A DNA stretch of 8,035 nucleotides from assembly GCA_023392225.1 (NCBI GenBank), contig JAEVZM010000638.1:1-8035 (forward strand), read 5' to 3'. Of this stretch, positions 7,699 to 8,035 are shown one piece after another. The translations under genes were made by a program, and so were the position numbers. Each line of letters starts with the position of its first letter. Position 1 is the first letter of the stretch. Below the pieces are notes generated by a model. It searched no databases, had not been told where the DNA came from, and was given only the letters and a program-made list of their open reading frames with translations. The stretch comes from Pseudomonadota bacterium (GTDB lineage Bacteria; Pseudomonadota; Alphaproteobacteria; Rhizobiales; Kaistiaceae).

Positions 7699-8035
7699 TC
7701 AGCGGCCGACGAACTTCTTGTAGACGTAGCCGCGCTTGCCGCCGGCCTCGATCTCGCACCAGTAGTCGCAGCTCAGCACCCTGACCGAGAGCCCCTGGGC
7801 GAGCACCGCCACCACCGCGGCGCCGTTGTCGGGCTTTGCCCGCATGTTGACGAAGGACCGCACCGTCGCACGGTCGCCCCGGGGCGCGGCGGCACGATCG
7901 GCCGTCGGCGCGGCGTCGGCCTCCTCGGCCGCCGCGGCTTCGGCATCGTCGTTCAGGAGCGACTGGCGCACCGGATCATAGGTCGGCGTCGAAGGGCCAT
8001 AGGCGAGTGGCGTGGGCGGCGCCTCCGGACCATAG
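7699..8035 (-). CDS. Bacterial SH3-domain protein, N-terminus beyond right edge
   Basis: The 111 visible residues end in a bacterial SH3 (SH3_3-like) domain of about 55 residues: VRSFVNMRAKPDNGAAVVAVLAQG, then a CDYWCEIEAGGKRGYVYKKFVGR ending. The NMRAKP turn and the GYVYKKF ending are typical. Such domains often bind cell-wall peptide or occur in secreted and periplasmic proteins. Before it lies a low-complexity Ala/Glu/Asp linker, and before that a Pro/Tyr stretch with YGPEAP, YGPSTP and YDP. A GTG at 7971 could be taken as a start of a 90-aa protein. However, it has no ribosome site, and the frame continues open without a stop to the edge with protein-like composition, so I treat the gene as 5'-truncated by the window. 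Signal peptide and full length cannot be judged. Confidence 0.8.
   Translation of the reverse strand, partial: YGPEAPPTPLAYGPSTPTYDPVRQSLLNDDAEAAAAEEADAAPTADRAAAPRGDRATVRSFVNMRAKPDNGAAVVAVLAQGLSVRVLSCDYWCEIEAGGKRGYVYKKFVGR

Overview
The window comes from a GC-rich proteobacterium, most likely an alphaproteobacterium (Rhodospirillales or a relative). The evidence is the strong G/C bias at third codon positions, a GlgC very close to the Agrobacterium type, an alphaproteobacterial-style 6S RNA just upstream of a 5-formyltetrahydrofolate cyclo-ligase gene, and a DUF302 protein. There are no signs of mobile elements, CRISPR, phage or tRNA/rRNA genes. This is mostly housekeeping chromosome.

Left part, minus strand, read right to left: 6S RNA (about 4184-4004), fau (3988-3401), a YmdB/TIGR00282-type metallophosphoesterase (3404-2583, ATGA overlap with fau), then after a 62 to 80 nt gap glgC (2502-1240) and glgA (1232 to beyond the left edge). 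The first pair belongs to folate one-carbon salvage and a cyclic-nucleotide phosphodiesterase-like family. glgCA makes ADP-glucose and polymerises it into glycogen. glgC may have its own weak promoter, so the block is probably two transcription units in tandem.

Middle, plus strand: diverging from the 6S RNA is a two-gene operon, an Hsp20/alpha-crystallin small heat-shock protein (4362-4772) and a full-length Lon protease (4775-7168), separated by 2 nt. A CTTGAAA element about 70 bp upstream suggests heat-shock sigma control. Together they form an aggregate-binding chaperone and an ATP-dependent protease.

Right part, minus strand: a DUF302 protein (7589-7203) converges on lon across a GC-rich hairpin. 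Upstream of it is the C-terminal part of a bacterial SH3-domain protein whose reading frame stays open to the right edge, so its start lies outside the window.

The non-coding stretch of more than 300 bp (3989-4361) is explained by the 6S RNA, its promoter and the hsp20-lon promoter region. The points most worth a second look are the 6S-fau junction (no ribosome site before fau, and an 8-nt alternative pairing that excludes the 6S closing helix), the hsp20-lon pair with a Lon that is not the E. coli subtype around Walker B, and the anomalous last 30 bases at the left edge. I did not find a convincing undescribed system.
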